Origin: Roseiarcus sp963829505
GTDB lineage: Bacteria > Pseudomonadota > Alphaproteobacteria > Rhizobiales > Beijerinckiaceae
Reading direction: 5' to 3'
Assembly: GCA_963829505.1 (NCBI GenBank)
Contig: CAWHIL010000003.1
Coordinates: forward strand, 496,001-560,000
DNA length: 64,000 bases
This document shows positions 1-9,783 of the stretch, piece after piece. How positions within the stretch are numbered: position 1 is the first letter of the stretch; each line of letters opens with the position of its first letter. A program made the position numbers and the translations under genes. The notes under the pieces are model-generated. The model did no database searches, was not told where the DNA came from, and saw only the letters and a program-made list of their open reading frames with translations.

Positions 1-5
1 TGCCG

Positions 6-761
6 TCAGCCGAGCGCCGCTCGAGTTGCGCGGCGAACGCGTCGCCCGGCGAGGGCGAGGCCGGCGAAGCCAAGGCCCATCATGGCCCAGGTCGGCGGCT
101 CGGGAATGGCGTTCAGCGTCACGTCGGCGTCGAAAGAGAGGCCCGACTGTGTCGTTTGCCGATCGGCCTGGAAGACCACGACACTATTGACGCCGTCGAT
201 CAGCCCTTCGGTCACCGGAAACGAAATCGAGGTGAAGCCGTGGATGCCGCCGTTGTCGGCGACCAGCTTTCCGTTGAGGAATATCCAAGAGTTGTCGTCC
301 GACCCGAGGTTGAACGTCACCGTCCCGCCGGAGGGCGCATTAAATGTCGCCTTGAGTTCGGTCGAGATGAAACCGACGCTTCCGCCGTCGCTTCCCGCCG
401 GGCCGTTGGGGAAGTAGTCGGACGTGATGTTGAAGGGCAGAGTGACGACGCCCGGATAGGGGTACGTGGTCCCGGCGGTGACCCACGGCACCGAGCCCGG
501 ACCGTCGTTGGGCGTCCACCACAGGAGCTCGTTCGAGGAATTGACGTCGTGGAACGTTCCGGGCGTCAACTCGACCGGTAATCCGTCAGGCCCAAGCATG
601 CTCGCGATGAGACCCGACGTTGTGCCGGTCCCGTTCTCAACATCGGGGTTGTTGCTGGTGAGTGTGTAGTAGGTCGCGCTGACGGTGCCTGCGGCGAACG
701 CTGGGGCGGTCAGGGCCAGGAGTGCGGCTGTCGCCCCCGTAAGCGTTGTGAACTTGCCCAT
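6..761 (-). CDS. PEP-CTERM sorted exported protein with fibro-slime/PA14-like domain
   Basis: A 251-residue exported protein. It has an N-terminal signal peptide (MGKFTTLTGATAALLALTAPAFA), a middle region around residues 150-165 reading GSDDNSWIFLNGKL followed by GGIHG, which resembles the fibro-slime/PA14 carbohydrate-associated domain, and a C-terminal tripartite sorting signal from about residue 220: PEPPTWAMM, a hydrophobic helix and an Arg-rich tail. Proteins with this tail are recognised by an exosortase, cut and placed on the surface or in the matrix; no exosortase is in this window. The start at 761 was preferred to the upstream ATG at 788 because a GGAG sits 11 bases before it and the signal peptide begins there. 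A second PEPxW protein lies at 19820-20404. The precise role is unknown. Confidence 0.85.
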   Translation of the reverse strand: MGKFTTLTGATAALLALTAPAFAAGTVSATYYTLTSNNPDVENGTGTTSGLIASMLGPDGLPVELTPGTFHDVNSSNELLWWTPNDGPGSVPWVTAGTTYPYPGVVTLPFNITSDYFPNGPAGSDGGSVGFISTELKATFNAPSGGTVTFNLGSDDNSWIFLNGKLVADNGGIHGFTSISFPVTEGLIDGVNSVVVFQADRQTTQSGLSFDADVTLNAIPEPPTWAMMGLGFAGLALAGRRVRRATRAALG

Positions 762-1365
762 TTTCTCTTCTCCTCTGGAACGGAACACAAGAGGCGAACA
801 GTCGCTGCGTTAACGGCGTGAATTACTACGATCGCCAACTGACCTTCGGTTAACAATTAATTAACATACATTGCAGAGTTATGACGTCAATTACAAATTT
901 GCAAGTAGTTAACGATTAGATTGATGTTGTACTTGTAAACTGCACCGCTGTGTCTTGTGATCGGCGGTTTACAATGAGACGGGCCCGCGTGGGCGGGCGC
1001 CATTGCCGGGCGCGCGAAACCGATCTCTGAAGATTATTCGAGTATGCCTGTTCGAGGAGATCGCCACGGTTGGGCGGCGCTCGCCTCGAGGGTAGGGCTC
1101 GTTGGCGCGAACCCGTGGTCCTCGAGAAGTGCGGCTCGACCATGTCGAGCATGCGCGATGCGCATGAGCGACGCGCTTCGGCTCCGCCCCAGGCTTTGGC
1201 ATCGCCCTCCGAGCGTTCGCGCCAAGTGGCTCGCCGGAAGGGGTCTCGGCGTGCATCATTCCATTTGCTCATCCCCTGCGACCGCGTGCGGCGTTTACGC
1301 GCTCGCCGCGCTGCAATAGAACGGCCGGAACGGAAAGCCCGTAGCGACGGACCGCGGGGAGCCGA
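762..1365. other. Intergenic region between divergent genes, no gene recognised
   Basis: About 600 bases with two different halves. Positions 790-960 are AT-rich with repeated TTAAC words and probably hold the promoter of the leftward PEP-CTERM gene. An inverted repeat (TTGTAAAC at 933-940, GTTTACAA at 967-974, with CCGC/GCGG inside) could form a hairpin or an operator. Positions 980-1340 are GC-rich; open frames exist on both strands but none has a recognisable product or a convincing ribosome-binding site. A GGGGAG at about 1355-1361 serves pccA. Confidence 0.5.
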
Positions 1366-3367
<2,002 letters not shown>

Positions 3368-3371
<4 letters not shown>

Positions 3372-3766
3372 GGCGCGGCCGGCGCCTCATCTCCTCCGGC
3401 TCGCCGTTCGAGAAAGCCTACGGCTATTCGCGCGCCGTCGTGTCGGGCGATGAAATCCACGTCGCCGGCACGACCGGCTACGATTATGCGACGATGACGA
3501 TGCCGGACGATCCGGCGGCGCAGGCGCGCAATATCCACGCGACCATCGCAGCCGTCCTTAAGGAAGCCGGCGCCGGCCTCGCCGACGTCGTGCGCCTGCG
3601 CACCTACGTCACCGACGCGGCCTATTGCGAGACGGTGCTCGAAATTCAGGGCGAGGTTTTCGGCTCGATCCGCCCGGCCGCGACCATCGTCGTCGTCAAG
3701 GGGCTGCTCAGGCCCGAGATGAAGGTCGAGATCGAGGCCGACGCGCGGATCGAGGCCGGCGCGTAG
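3368..3766 (+). CDS. RidA/YjgF/Rid family protein
   Basis: A 132-residue protein of the Rid superfamily, small trimeric proteins of which RidA hydrolyses reactive enamines and imines. Family features are the N-terminal FEKAYGYSRAVVSGDEIHVAGTT segment, the repeated hydrophobic core (VRLRTYVTDA) and the C-terminal MKVEIEADARI strand. The GTG start (3368) overlaps the pccA stop (GTGA), so the two are translationally coupled; because of an extra base in the pccA reading they appear in one frame. The sequence resembles a RidA subgroup with an IRPAATIVVVKGLL segment instead of the classical PAR motif, so the substrate may differ from 2-aminoacrylate. Confidence 0.8.
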
Positions 3767-3788
3767 GGGGCTGCCCGGCCGCCGCGTC

Positions 3789-3892
3789 CCTTCTCCCCGT
3801 TCACGGGGAGAAGGCTAGGATGAGGGGCCGGGTGAGCGGCCAATCCCCTCGCCCCTCACCCCAGCCCTCTCCCCGCTTGCGCTGGGAGAGGG
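3789..3892. repeat. Dispersed intergenic palindromic repeat, copy 1
   Basis: Two hairpins in tandem: CCTTCTCCCCG/CGGGGAGAAGG with loop TTCA, then CCCTCTCCC/GGGAGAGGG, linked by a segment containing GATGAGGGG and CCCCTCACCCCAG. The same arrangement recurs at 5541-5652. Lying between convergent genes, it may also end transcription from both sides. Confidence 0.75.
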
Positions 3893-3919
3893 AGCGCGGA
3901 AGCGCCCTCGACTATTCGA

Positions 3920-4180
3920 TCAGGAGCCCGCCTTCTTGACCCACAGCGTGCACCAGCCGGTCGGCGAGATCTCGCCGTCGACCATCTTGCAGCTGTTGGG
4001 ATCGACGAAGAAGTTGCAGCCGTTGCACTGCTTCCCGTCTTTGGGATCGGTCTGGTACTTGACCGCGGTCTGCGCCAGCTTGGCCTCCGCCGCGGACGTC
4101 ATCAGCGCCAGCGCCGGCACGGCCCCAGCCGCCGCGATCAGAACAGTCCGGCGGCTCACTCCCTTTTGACACTCGTTCAT
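3920..4180 (-). CDS. High-potential iron-sulfur protein (HiPIP), Tat-exported, copy 1
   Basis: An 86-residue periplasmic one-electron carrier holding a [4Fe-4S] cluster at high potential. The N-terminus is a twin-arginine signal (SRRTVLIAAAGAVPALALM ending near AEA), consistent with export after cluster insertion. The four cluster ligands are Cys52, Cys55, Cys64 and Cys77, with the classical GWCTLW at the last one. The start at 4180 has GGAGAGG upstream. It is close to the copy at 11953-12213 (both share KDGKQC-x-GC and VKKA). Three further HiPIPs lie in the same 10 kb, next to cytochromes, suggesting a shared electron-transfer path. Confidence 0.92.
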   Translation of the reverse strand: MNECQKGVSRRTVLIAAAGAVPALALMTSAAEAKLAQTAVKYQTDPKDGKQCNGCNFFVDPNSCKMVDGEISPTGWCTLWVKKAGS

Positions 4181-4210
4181 CTTTCGCCTCTCCAATGGAT
4201 CGCGACGGGC

Positions 4211-4237
4211 GCCTCGCGTCATGGCCTGACGCGAGGC
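4211..4237. promoter_or_regulatory. Perfect 11-bp inverted repeat upstream of HiPIP 1
   Basis: GCCTCGCGTCA and TGACGCGAGGC, separated by TGGCC, lie about 31 bases upstream of the HiPIP start at 4180. It could be an operator or a 5' leader hairpin. A shorter hairpin (GAGCCGC-CTC-GCGGCTC, 12233-12249) lies at a similar distance from HiPIP 3. Confidence 0.5.
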
Positions 4238-4453
4238 TAAAGCCGCCTTCAGCCTTGACGACGACGGGCTGTCGCACCAGCCCTTATACGCGCAACGGCA
4301 AGAGTTGGATCCCGACAAATGGTAGGGAGGGCGGCGGATGGCCGCAATCGCCCCGCCCGCGGCTGGGGCAATTCGAGCCCACCGGGCGAACGGGCTTGCG
4401 CGGACGCCCCGGCTTCGGCCACGATCTCGAAAGCCCGTCAACGGAGGCGTGGA

Positions 4454-4753
4454 ATGCGCCGACTTCTGCCAGCCCTCGCCGCCGCGCTCCTTGCCGGCGC
4501 GGCCCTCGCCGACGAAGCGACCACGGGGATCTTTTCCGGTCACGGCTTCGTCGAGGCGGTCGAGCCCGCGACAGGCGCGCTCACCGTCAGGCACGATGAG
4601 ATCAAGGGCTTCATGGACGCCATGACCATGATGTACAAAGTCAAGGACCCCGACGTCAGCCGCGGCCTCAAAGCCGGCGACGAAATCACCTTCACCATCG
4701 ACGCGGCCAAATACGAGATCCTCGGCGCGAAGGTCGTCGGACACGTCAAGTGA
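4454..4753 (+). CDS. CusF-like periplasmic copper-binding protein
   Basis: A 99-residue exported protein (signal MRRLLPALAAALLAGAALA). The mature part follows the CusF/CopK-like small OB-fold: GFVEAVEPATGALTVRHDEIKGFMDAMTMMYKVKD, with a His followed by Met-rich MDAMTMM, the region that binds Cu(I)/Ag(I) in CusF. The classical WPAMTM tryptophan is replaced by Met-Asp, so metal preference is uncertain. GGAGG is nine bases before the ATG. It stands alone on the plus strand between HiPIP 1 and the VIT-type transporter; no CusBA efflux genes are nearby, so a chaperone or buffering role is inferred. Confidence 0.7.
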   Translation: MRRLLPALAAALLAGAALADEATTGIFSGHGFVEAVEPATGALTVRHDEIKGFMDAMTMMYKVKDPDVSRGLKAGDEITFTIDAAKYEILGAKVVGHVK

Positions 4754-4822
4754 GCCTCTGAAGCGCGCGGCGAAAAGGGGGATGCCGGTCTTTCACGAAG
4801 AGCGCGGGGTATATCAAAGACG

Positions 4823-5513
4823 CTAGATCGCCTTGCCGATGAGCGCGCCGATGCCCGCGGTCACAGCCATCGCCAGCGCGCCCCAGAAGCCGACGCGGAG
4901 CGCGGGCCTGAGCATCCCCGCGCCGCCGAGTCTCGGCGCCGAGCGCGCCGAGCGCCACGAGACAGACGAGCGTCGCGACCGACACGGCGGCGATCGTCGT
5001 TTCCGGCGGAGAAAGGAGCGCAGCCAGCGTCGGCAGCGCGGCGCCGGCCGAGAACGACAGGGCCGACGCGAACGCGGCCTGAACCGGATTGGCGGCCGCT
5101 TCGTCGGTCAGTCCGAGTTCGTCGCGCGCATGGGCGGAGAGGGCGTCCTTCGCCATCAGCCTTTCCGCCACCGTTCGCGCGAGCGCCGCATCGAGGCCGC
5201 GTTGCTCGTAGATCTTCGCAAGTTCGTCGAGCTCCTCGCGCGGCTCCTCTTCGAGCGCCCGCTTCTCGCGTGCGAGGTCGGCCCTTTCGAGGTCGGCCTG
5301 CGAGCTGACTGAAACGAGTTCGCCCGCCGCCATCGACATCGCGCCGGCCGCCCAGCCGGCGAAGGCCGCCGTCAGGATCTCGGCCCGGCCCGAGGCCGCG
5401 GCGGCGACGCCGACGATCAGGCTCGCCGTCGAGATGAGCCCGTCGTTCGCGCCGAGCACCGCGGCGCGCAGCCAGCCGACGCGGTGGATGTAGTGATGTT
5501 CCTCGTGCGGCAT
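4823..5513 (-). CDS. VIT1/CCC1 family iron/manganese transporter (apparent frameshift)
   Basis: Inner-membrane Fe2+/Mn2+ transporter of the vacuolar iron transporter family, about 229 residues when corrected. The first helix is diagnostic (HYIHRVGWLRAAVLGANDGLISTASLIVGVA), followed by the MSMAAGELVSVSSQ helix, a charged cytoplasmic metal-binding stretch with Glu-rich EEEPREELDEL, and three more helices. Near 4926-4936, beside a GACTC on the minus strand, one extra base breaks the frame; removing it gives LGALGARLGGAGMLRPALRVG and the usual C-terminus GIGALIGKAI with a stop at 4823-4825. Its place beside HiPIPs, cytochromes and bacterioferritin fits iron handling. Confidence 0.85.
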
Positions 5514-5540
5514 GATGGCTTCGCGGTTTGAGATCAGCGT

Positions 5541-5652
5541 CCCTTCGCCCCGCCGCTTGCGGGGAGAAGGTCAGGATGAGGGGCTGGGTCGAGCGGCCAA
5601 TCCCCTCGCTCCTCACCCCGACTTTCTCGCCGCTGGCGCGTGGAGAGGGGGA
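5541..5652. repeat. Dispersed intergenic palindromic repeat, copy 2
   Basis: Same architecture as 3789-3892: a hairpin with GGGGAGAAGG, the linker GATGAGGGGCTGGG, GCGGCCAATCCCCTCGC, then a second imperfect hairpin ending GGAGAGGGGG. The shared GAGCGGCCAATCCCCTCG core makes common origin clear. Confidence 0.75.
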
Positions 5653-5670
5653 AAGCGCTCTGGTTTCGGA

Positions 5671-7035
5671 TCAACGCGCCCCCGCCTCCTGCAGATCGGA
5701 GAGGATGCCGGCGAAGTCGCGGCCGCGCGCGTTGGCGACGCTCGCATGGCAGCTCATGCAGCTCGACGCGTCCTGAAGAAAGGTTTCGAGCGTCGTGTTG
5801 GCGAGGTTCTCCTTGCCCTCGGCCGCCGGGTCGGCGGTCTCGTAGTTTTCGCGCGGAGTGTTGCGATCGACGGTCAGGCCCGGAAAGAAATGCCCGTCGT
5901 TCTCCGGCCCCGGCGGAACCGGCTGGGTCGGCCACTGGCTCGCGACGAGCATGTAATGCTCCCACACCGTGCCCCTGACGCCGTTCAAGTCCCAGTAGGC
6001 GCGGTTCATCGCCATGGTCGAGGGATGGATCGGGTGCAGGCGCCGGACCTGCATCGGCTCGGGATCGAGCCGGGGCGGATTGGCCGCGCTGATCGGCTCC
6101 GTCTCGGGGGCGCCGAGACGGGGCGCCGTCCGGTCGGGATGGGCGGCGTCGAAATAGGAATAGGGCGCGCCGGCGTCCTTCGCGTCGGGCTCGCGCGCTA
6201 GGCCCGCGCCGGCCGGCGGCACGTTGTCGACATGCTCGAACGAGCTCCACAGCCATTGCGGCCGGTAGCGCGTCTTCACCATGATGTGGAAGCCGACAAG
6301 CGCCACCTCCGCCGGCGCGCAAACGATTCGGTTGGCCGCCACGCTCTTGGCGACGTCGACGACGCTCGCGCTCGAGACGTAATAGCGGGCCCGGACGGCG
6401 GGCGTGTCGGCGTCGGTCAGGACGCGCCACGACGCCTTGACCGCGATTGAGCCGATAGGCAGGTCGGCCGGATGGTCGGCGTCGGGCAGGTTGCGCCCTT
6501 CCGCCCAGCCGGCCCCGGCGATGGCGTCGTATTCCGCGCGGTTCAGCCGGATCTCGTAGCGCGTGTAGGTGCGGTTCTGCGCCACCAGCGGATTGAGGAA
6601 CTCGCCGAGCGTGAAGCCCGGCTGGTTGAACTCGGCGTAGGGGACGAAGGAGGCGAGCGTCTTCGTGCGGTTGTCGAAGCTTTCGCCGCAAGGGTTCATG
6701 CCTTCGAAGCTCGCGAACGGCGAGGGCGCGGCGGGACGCCCGTCGGCGCCCGTCTGGAAGAGCTCGTAATGCGCCTTGAAGGTCTCCCAGACGCGCGGGC
6801 CTGCGTCGGCGAGCGTCCGCGCGCGGTCGGGCGCGCCCCGGCCGTCGGCGCCGCCGAGCGCCGGCCAGTTCAGCGCGATGAACGCGCGCCAGGCGAAATT
6901 GTCGAAGGTCGGGTAGGGGTCGACCCGGGTCGAAGCCGCATCCTCGAGGCGGTCGGGCGAGAGGAGAGGCGCGAGATCGTCGGCCGTCGCGCGTCCGGCG
7001 CCGAGGCCCAGGAGAAGCGTCGAGGCCAGCTTCAA
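5671..7035 (-). CDS. Exported 454-residue protein with a single C-terminal heme-c motif
   Basis: No family name recognised. The protein starts at a TTG (MKLASTLLLGLGAGRATA signal; AGGG seven bases upstream) and is probably periplasmic. The body contains DPYPTFDNFAWRAFIALNWP near the N-terminus, several conserved-looking Trp/His segments (WHYMLVASQWP-like WEHYMLVASQWP), and a lone CMSCH heme-attachment motif at residues 426-430, about 25 residues from the end. Upstream of the start is a 100-bp palindromic repeat (7068-7168), then HiPIP 2 in the same orientation. The context of HiPIPs and cytochromes makes a redox role likely. The large N-terminal part could bind a substrate or a second cofactor; this is speculation. 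Confidence 0.7.
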   Translation of the reverse strand: MKLASTLLLGLGAGRATADDLAPLLSPDRLEDAASTRVDPYPTFDNFAWRAFIALNWPALGGADGRGAPDRARTLADAGPRVWETFKAHYELFQTGADGRPAAPSPFASFEGMNPCGESFDNRTKTLASFVPYAEFNQPGFTLGEFLNPLVAQNRTYTRYEIRLNRAEYDAIAGAGWAEGRNLPDADHPADLPIGSIAVKASWRVLTDADTPAVRARYYVSSASVVDVAKSVAANRIVCAPAEVALVGFHIMVKTRYRPQWLWSSFEHVDNVPPAGAGLAREPDAKDAGAPYSYFDAAHPDRTAPRLGAPETEPISAANPPRLDPEPMQVRRLHPIHPSTMAMNRAYWDLNGVRGTVWEHYMLVASQWPTQPVPPGPENDGHFFPGLTVDRNTPRENYETADPAAEGKENLANTTLETFLQDASSCMSCHASVANARGRDFAGILSDLQEAGAR

Positions 7036-7067
7036 CGAAGCCCTGGTCCGCTTGCGTGCGCGCCCGG

Positions 7068-7168
7068 CGTCATTGCGAGCCGCAGGCGAAGCAATCCATG
7101 CGTCCGCAACAGCCGCGCATGGATTGCTGCGTCCACCCGGATCAAGTCCGGGGGTCCTCGCAATGACG
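7068..7168. repeat. Palindromic intergenic repeat with CGTCATTGCGAG ends
   Basis: The ends are inverted copies (CGTCATTGCGAG at 7068-7079, CTCGCAATGACG at 7157-7168). Inside are inverted GCAATCCATGCG/CGCATGGATTGC arms and a CCGGA..TCCGG hairpin. This element type is frequent between genes in Bradyrhizobium and its relatives. It separates HiPIP 2 from the heme protein downstream. Confidence 0.8.
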
Positions 7169-7178
7169 ACGTGCGCGC

Positions 7179-7460
7179 TCAAGTCACGCCTTCGTAGATC
7201 TTGCACCAGCCCTGCCGGCTGACCGGGCCGACGACGGTGCGGCACTGGTCGGGCGGCAGGAAGGGCGCGCAGATCTCGCAGCGTTCGACCCCGTGCGGCG
7301 TCTCCTGGTATTCGACATCGGCCTTCGACCGCTTGCCCTTGGCGAGCGCGCGGCCGGCGTCGGCGGCGACCGCGGCGCCGGCAAGCGCGTAAAGAGCGCC
7401 GCGCCGCGTCACCTGCGCCTCAAGGAGCCGAATTCTCAGCGCGGGGTCTCCTTCGCACAT
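7179..7460 (-). CDS. HiPIP-like iron-sulfur protein, copy 2
   Basis: A 93-residue protein with the HiPIP spacing of four cysteines: Cys61, Cys64, Cys73 and Cys86 (CEIC, DQC, GWCKIY). A twin-arginine VTRRGALYALAGAAVAADAG precedes the mature part. Compared with copies 1 and 3 it lacks the KDGKQC lead and has an acidic/aromatic tail (KIYEGVT), so potential and partner may differ. GGAGGAAGG upstream supports the start at 7460. It lies 92 bases downstream of the membrane cytochrome gene on the same strand, so co-transcription with the cytochrome pair is likely. Confidence 0.85.
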   Translation of the reverse strand: MCEGDPALRIRLLEAQVTRRGALYALAGAAVAADAGRALAKGKRSKADVEYQETPHGVERCEICAPFLPPDQCRTVVGPVSRQGWCKIYEGVT

Positions 7461-7552
7461 CAAGACCTTCCTCCGTTGCGGATCGTCCCCCGAACGCCGG
7501 TCGTCGATCCATGAGACAAACCGCCGCAGACAGCCCACGAGCGGCGCCCTCT

Positions 7553-8368
7553 TCACTCGAGCGGAATATTGCCGCCGAGCCGCGCCAGGATCGCCTTCGG
7601 CGGCTTCATGAACCACATCTGATAGAGCGTCGTCAGCCACATCGCGGCGAAACAGGCGGCCATCGTCATGCCGGCGGCGATCTCGACGAACACGAAGGGG
7701 TGGAAGCGCTTGATGAGGTACCACGAGCTGACGTCGATCGCGATGGCGAGAAAGGGGAGCGCGATCAGCGCGCATTTGAGCCAGACGGGCCGCACATAGG
7801 CGTGGGTGAAAGCGAGCCCGACGACGAAGAAGATGAACGTCACGCCGAAGAGATGGATGTGCGAGACGCGCACGAGCGTCGCGACCGAAGCGCCGGTGTC
7901 GTCGGCCGTCACCTTGCGGACCCCCTCGAAGTTCGTGAGGGAGGGAAGATGCGGATTGCGGCCGTCGTGGCAGGTGAGGCATCGCCGCTCGACGATCGGC
8001 TTGATGGTCGCCTCGTAGGCCGCTTCGCCCGAGCCGTCGTGCAGCCATTTGAGGATCGTCGCCCGCTCGTCGGTCCTCAGCATGGTCGCCATCGATCCGT
8101 TGAGCGCGCCTTCGAGGATCGATCCCTTGCCCGAGCCCGAATAGCCGGCCACGATGTCCTCGTAGCTGAGCATCGCCGGATCGCCGCCGGCCCGCCCGGC
8201 GTAGGTGAAATAGACGTTGAGGAGGGCGAAGAGATAGCCGAGCCCGAGGATCAGGAGGACGCAGGTGAAGAGCGTGCGCAGGCTGTAGGGCAGCTCGGAA
8301 TAATGGCGGAAGAGCGCATGCGGCGGCGGGCCGGTCATGGCGCCTGCTCGGGTCTCGTCCGCGTTCAT
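7553..8368 (-). CDS. Inner-membrane monoheme cytochrome c-like protein
   Basis: A 271-residue membrane protein. One helix at about residues 33-52 is followed by a periplasmic loop of some 115 residues carrying a single CLTCH heme-attachment motif (residues 130-134), then three helices (about 172-190, 199-216, 226-250). Histidines 170, 172, 189 and 223 at helix ends could ligate a further heme or a metal. Similar proteins are poorly named in databases, and I do not recognise a characterised member. Its ATG overlaps the stop of the tetraheme cytochrome gene (ATGA at 8365-8368), so the two are coupled. A plausible job is passing electrons between periplasmic carriers and the quinone pool; this is inference. 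Confidence 0.75.
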   Translation of the reverse strand: MNADETRAGAMTGPPPHALFRHYSELPYSLRTLFTCVLLILGLGYLFALLNVYFTYAGRAGGDPAMLSYEDIVAGYSGSGKGSILEGALNGSMATMLRTDERATILKWLHDGSGEAAYEATIKPIVERRCLTCHDGRNPHLPSLTNFEGVRKVTADDTGASVATLVRVSHIHLFGVTFIFFVVGLAFTHAYVRPVWLKCALIALPFLAIAIDVSSWYLIKRFHPFVFVEIAAGMTMAACFAAMWLTTLYQMWFMKPPKAILARLGGNIPLE

Positions 8369-9585
8369 TGCGCGGGCACGGGAACGAAGATCACCGCGCG
8401 TCCCTTCTGACGCGAATAATGCGCCGCAAGGCCGGCGATGTCGTCGTCGGTGAGGATGCTCGACATGGCCGCCATTTCCGTGTTTCTCCGCTCGCCGGAG
8501 CGATAGGCCTTCATCGCCGCCTCGAGATAGTCCGGCCGCTGCGCCGCGAGCGCGGGCACCTCCGGCCGGACGCTGTTTCCCTGAGGCCCGTGACAGCGGT
8601 CGCATTTCTCCGCCCACGCCTCCGGACCGAGCGGCTTCATGAGGCCGAGCGGCTTCGGATCGAGGGCTGCGTAGTAGACCGCGAGCGCCCTCAGTTCCTC
8701 GTCGGTCGCGTTCTTGACCTTCGGCGTCATGACGTCGTCGTCGCGGGTCCCGGCCCTGTAAGCGCCGAGCGCGTTCAGCATGTAGGTCGCGTCCTGTCCG
8801 GCGAGATTCGGGTTGACCGGACCCGAACCCACGCCGTCCTCGCCGTGGCACTTGACGCAAGGGCGCAGCGCATCCTTGCCGGCCGGCGGGCCGCCCGGGC
8901 CGGGGGAGGGGGCGCGCGTCAGGTTCGTGTCGGTCTCGAGCGCGTAAGAGAGGGCGATCGCCTTGAGGCCGTCGTCGTCGAGCGCGTCGAGCGCCGTCTT
9001 CATGTCGGCGTTCGCCGGGTCGACCGCACGGTCGCCGTCCTTGTAGGCCTTCATCAACTCCATGAGATATTTCGGTTGCAGGCCGATCAGGCTCGGGACG
9101 CCGGCCTTGCGGCTGACCCCGTTGTCGCCGTGGCATTTGGCGCAAGGCGCGGAGGCGGCCTTGCCGGCGGCGACCGGATCGACGAATGGCGGCGCCGCGC
9201 CCTCGGCCGGCGGCGCGGGATCGAGGCTCGCGTAAAAGGCTGCGATGCTGGCGAGCGCGTCGAGCCCGAGCGCGCCGATGAGCCGCGTGTCGTGCGCGCC
9301 GCCGGCGCGGTCGTCGACCTGAAACGCCCTGAGCTTCATGTAGACGTAGGACGGCCGCTGTCCGGCGAGGTGGGGAACGCCGCTTGCCGGGCTCACTCCG
9401 TCCTCGCCGTGGCACTTCGCGCAAGCCGCGGCGGCGAGCTCGCGGCCGTCGCGAACGTCCTCGGCGTTCGCGCCGAGCGGCCGGAACGCGTCCGCAGGGA
9501 TCTGCGACGACTGCGCCAGGGCGCCGGCGTGCGTCATGAAGGCGAAGGCGACCGCTCCGGCGACGACAAGGCCGCGCGCGCGCAA
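8365..9585 (-). CDS. Tetraheme cytochrome c4-like protein (two fused diheme units)
   Basis: A 406-residue periplasmic electron carrier with four CxxCH motifs: CAKCH at 55, CAKCH at 148, CVKCH at 243 and CDRCH at 328. Each is followed by class-I cytochrome features (GEDGV.., GQ.P.Y, a distal Met, then AA.YA.LDP). Ordinary cytochrome c4 has two hemes in about 190 residues, so this is a doubled c4. The start is taken as TTG 9585 (MRARGLVVAGAVAFAF signal), with GGAGG just upstream; no ATG fits. The 3' end overlaps the membrane cytochrome gene by ATGA. It is a candidate link between HiPIPs or the outer-membrane cytochrome and the membrane. Confidence 0.85.
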   Translation of the reverse strand: MRARGLVVAGAVAFAFMTHAGALAQSSQIPADAFRPLGANAEDVRDGRELAAAACAKCHGEDGVSPASGVPHLAGQRPSYVYMKLRAFQVDDRAGGAHDTRLIGALGLDALASIAAFYASLDPAPPAEGAAPPFVDPVAAGKAASAPCAKCHGDNGVSRKAGVPSLIGLQPKYLMELMKAYKDGDRAVDPANADMKTALDALDDDGLKAIALSYALETDTNLTRAPSPGPGGPPAGKDALRPCVKCHGEDGVGSGPVNPNLAGQDATYMLNALGAYRAGTRDDDVMTPKVKNATDEELRALAVYYAALDPKPLGLMKPLGPEAWAEKCDRCHGPQGNSVRPEVPALAAQRPDYLEAAMKAYRSGERRNTEMAAMSSILTDDDIAGLAAHYSRQKGRAVIFVPVPAQ

Positions 9586-9589
9586 GGAA

Positions 9590-9640
9590 CCTCCTCCCCC
9601 CTGGTGGGGGAGGATCAGAGGAGGGGGGTCTCTCCGCTCT
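9590..9640. repeat. CTCCCCC-type palindromic intergenic repeat
   Basis: CTCCCCCC-TGG-TGGGGGAG followed by GGATCAGAGGAGGGGGGTCTCTC. Related sequence is repeated, in inverted pair, at 14940-15060. It lies just upstream of the tetraheme cytochrome start. Confidence 0.65.
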
Positions 9641-9783
9641 CGCTCGCTAGCGTTCCGCACCGGCCGAGCCAATCTCGAAGGTTGGCGCCGACGCCCACCG
9701 CAGCCCGCCCCCACAAGAGCCCGCGCCCGAGGCCGCGCAAGCGCCGCCCGGATGGGGGAGAGCGCCAGCGGCCAGCGGTCCGC

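Noticed and set aside
1040..1320. Coding region upstream of pccA
   Set aside because: Open frames on both strands overlap but have low-complexity Arg/Ala/Ser translations and no start signals; they were left as intergenic.
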